Assembly: GCA_052390275.1 (NCBI GenBank)
Contig: JBQTHD010000053.1
Location: forward strand, 1 to 30,899
Reading direction: 5' to 3'
Origin: JBQTHD01 sp052390275
GTDB lineage: Bacteria > Actinomycetota > Acidimicrobiia > Acidimicrobiales > AC-14
DNA: 30,899 bases
A program made the position numbers and the translations under genes. Under the pieces are notes generated by a model, which saw only the letters and a list, made by a program, of their open reading frames with translations, did not search any database and was not told where the DNA came from. Of the stretch, positions 29,660 to 30,899 are shown piece after piece (position 1 is the stretch's first letter; every line of letters starts with the position of its first letter).

Positions 29660-30496
29660 TCAGCCGGCATTGATCGCCACACCGGCGTGGATCAGAACCA
29701 GGTCCCCTGGCGCCGGGGCTCCAAGTAACGACACGTCGATCCGCTCCGAACCCGCCGGGGTGCGCACCACCGCTTCGTCGCCCTCCACCGTGACGATCTC
29801 GGCCAGGCGACCCTCGTCGGAGCAGGTGATGCACACCTCCTCGGTGCATTCGGGCTCGGGACGCAACAGGCCGGGGTGCTCGAAGCAGACGTGGGTCAAC
29901 TCCCACAACAGGTGATAGATGCGCACGAACCCCTCGGATGCCGCCAATGGATCGTCGGTGGGCAGCCACAGCACGTGGTCGGCCGCCCCGGAGGACGGCC
30001 GATTGGATCCGGCCCCGATCCACACCGTCTCGGTCCCCCATGCCCGGCCCCGGGCCAGGGCGTCGGCCACCTTGGGGTCATCGGCGGGAGCCAGCGCCAC
30101 GATGACGTCACCGGCGGCTACCGAAGCCCGCAGGGCGGCCACCGGGTCGGCCGGGTCCACCGCCAGAGCGGGGAGCGCCCGCTTGCCCACGATCACCGGG
30201 TGCACGAACTCCACGGCCACATGGTGGGCGTGGAAGGGCCATCGGGCCGATACACACCACACGGTGGCCCCGGCCGAGAAGCGCCGGGCCAGGGCCAGGC
30301 AGGCCCGGGCCAGATCCGACCAGGCCGGCTCGAGGTCAGGTGACGCCGGCCCCGGTGACGCCGGCCCCGGTGACGCCGGCCCAGGTGACGCCGGCCCCGG
30401 TGCAGTCAACTCGGAGGACAGGGCCAAGGGGGCGCTGAGCGGAACCCCACCCGGAAGAACCGGGGATGCCTCCACGATTCGATCAACGGAGCTCAT
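29660..30496 (-). CDS. SIS domain fused to HypC/HupF hydrogenase-maturation domain
   Basis: From ATG 30496 (MSSVDRIVEASPVLPGG) the product is 278 residues. A Pro/Ala/Ser/Gly repeat linker (about 35-50) leads to a SIS domain (about 55-200: GATVWCVSARWPFHAHHVAV, GDVIVALAPADDPKVADALA, VWIGAGSNRPSSG). The C-terminal 65 residues are HypC/HupF-like: CTEEVCITCSDEGRLAEIVT, then RIDVSLLGAPAPGDLVLIHAG. HypC chaperones carry the Fe(CN)2CO unit to the hydrogenase large subunit and need an N-terminal Met-Cys; here the Cys is internal (TCSDEG), as in other actinobacterial HupF-type fusions. No hydrogenase or other hyp gene is in the window. The frame is open upstream to 30838; ATG 30496 is a choice, as is an earlier Met near 30572. 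Confidence 0.75.
   Translation of the reverse strand: MSSVDRIVEASPVLPGGVPLSAPLALSSELTAPGPASPGPASPGPASPGPASPDLEPAWSDLARACLALARRFSAGATVWCVSARWPFHAHHVAVEFVHPVIVGKRALPALAVDPADPVAALRASVAAGDVIVALAPADDPKVADALARGRAWGTETVWIGAGSNRPSSGAADHVLWLPTDDPLAASEGFVRIYHLLWELTHVCFEHPGLLRPEPECTEEVCITCSDEGRLAEIVTVEGDEAVVRTPAGSERIDVSLLGAPAPGDLVLIHAGVAINAG
30339..30398. repeat. 15-bp tandem repeat, four units
   Basis: GGTGACGCCGGCCCC repeats at 30339, 30354, 30369 and 30384 (third unit with one change). It encodes the PASPG linker repeat of the SIS-HypC protein on the minus strand. Like the arrays at 25 and 19524 it has a 15-bp, frame-keeping period. Confidence 0.85.
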
Positions 30497-30602
30497 GGTC
30501 TGGTCAGTCTCGCGCCAACCATCGGCCGTGAAACCCCGAGTTCCGGCGGTTGGAACCGGGGGCGCACCCATTCTCAAGCACCGGTCAAGTCGCCCGCGAG
30601 GA

Positions 30603-30646
30603 TTTCCAAACTTCCACCTGAATTTCCAAAAGAGCGGGTGTATCCT
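30603..30646 (+). promoter_or_regulatory. Possible promoter region for the rightward gene
   Basis: TTTCCAAA occurs twice, 20 bp apart (30603-30610 and 30623-30630), that is, on the same face of the helix, followed by TATCCT at 30641-30646, a possible -10. No good -35 is present, so an activator bound at the repeats would make sense. The transcript would have a leader of about 150 nt containing a 7-bp hairpin (30664-30689). Confidence 0.35.
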
Positions 30647-30807
30647 GACGACAGCTCTCAGATAGGTGCGAGAAACATCTACCGCACCTCCCGAACCACC
30701 CAGTACGGCCAGCACCACCCAGCAACCCAGGTACCAAACAGAACAACTGTCACCGAGCCAGGACCGTCGGTCACTGCTCGGCGCATCCGATCCTAAGGGG
30801 GGTCTCC

Positions 30808-30899
30808 ATGCCGACCAGCACCGGCCGAGGGCGTACACCTACGACCCGTTCTGCCACCACCACCCGCAAGCCCACGTCCCGTGAGTTGGTCTCCACCGC
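30808..30899 (+). CDS. 5' end of a gene cut by the window end, product unknown
   Basis: ATG 30808 follows a strong ribosome binding site, AAGGGGGG at 30795-30802, with a 5-nt spacer. The first 30 residues, MPTSTGRGRTPTTRSATTTR and then KPTSRELVST, are Thr/Arg/Ser-rich and disordered. Actinobacterial principal sigma factors and some nucleoid proteins begin this way, but nothing identifies this product. Confidence 0.6.
   Translation, partial: MPTSTGRGRTPTTRSATTTRKPTSRELVST

Noticed and set aside
1..30899. Whole-window defence system, prophage or integrated plasmid
   Set aside because: No integrase, transposase, phage structural or restriction gene is seen; most genes are core actinobacterial functions, with only the 25.4-28.3 kb strip looking accessory.

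Overview
The window is high-GC DNA from an actinobacterium. SepH, a UvrD2-type helicase, the fused E1/E2 2-oxoglutarate dehydrogenase (OdhA/Kgd type), a PimB-like mannosyltransferase, a DUF3040 protein and a PGPGW membrane protein are together typical of Actinomycetota. Several unnamed small Cys proteins fit Acidimicrobiia, but that class assignment is an inference. No rRNA, tRNA or CRISPR array was found.

Layout. 1-6450: a 15-bp tandem repeat runs into a TgpA-like transglutaminase. It is followed by a DUF3040 protein, a small membrane protein, an iron-storage pair (bfd, bfr) behind a DtxR/IdeR-like box, a PIG-L deacetylase and an inositol monophosphatase family enzyme. 6450-7620: two convergent genes (a PGPGW/TIGR02611 membrane protein and an RDD protein) have had their 3' ends exchanged by a small inversion, next to a palindromic MITE-like element. 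7700-9733: an ACT protein and an AlaC-like aminotransferase. 10132-15672: a leftward gene run: Cys-rich small protein, sepH, pimB-like gene, membrane protein, ROK sugar kinase. 15823-25040: uvrD2, xthA, an NYN ribonuclease with an S1 domain and a very long disordered tail, and kgd.

25041-28310 is a plastic, degenerate strip: a zinc-ribbon protein, a Uma2 nuclease gene, a frameshifted secreted RTX-repeat protein with a 9-bp homopolymer in its signal peptide, an internally deleted second copy of the Uma2 gene, and an AbrB-like/RelE-like toxin-antitoxin pair. It ends in a 34-bp perfect palindrome just upstream of a MerR regulator. 28862-30496 holds a GmhA-like SIS protein and a SIS-HypC/HupF fusion, typical of actinobacterial NiFe-hydrogenase maturation but with no hydrogenase genes in view. 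A rightward gene with a strong ribosome binding site starts at 30808 and is cut by the window end.

The most unusual signals are: (1) the 368-bp inversion, which when reversed in thought restores both broken genes in frame; (2) short inverted-repeat elements with a shared CTAGTGC end, which sit exactly on gene starts and stops and supply start or stop codons; (3) the homopolymer-disrupted RTX gene beside the Uma2 deletion derivative; (4) the bacterioferritin with His54 of the ferroxidase centre replaced by Asp.
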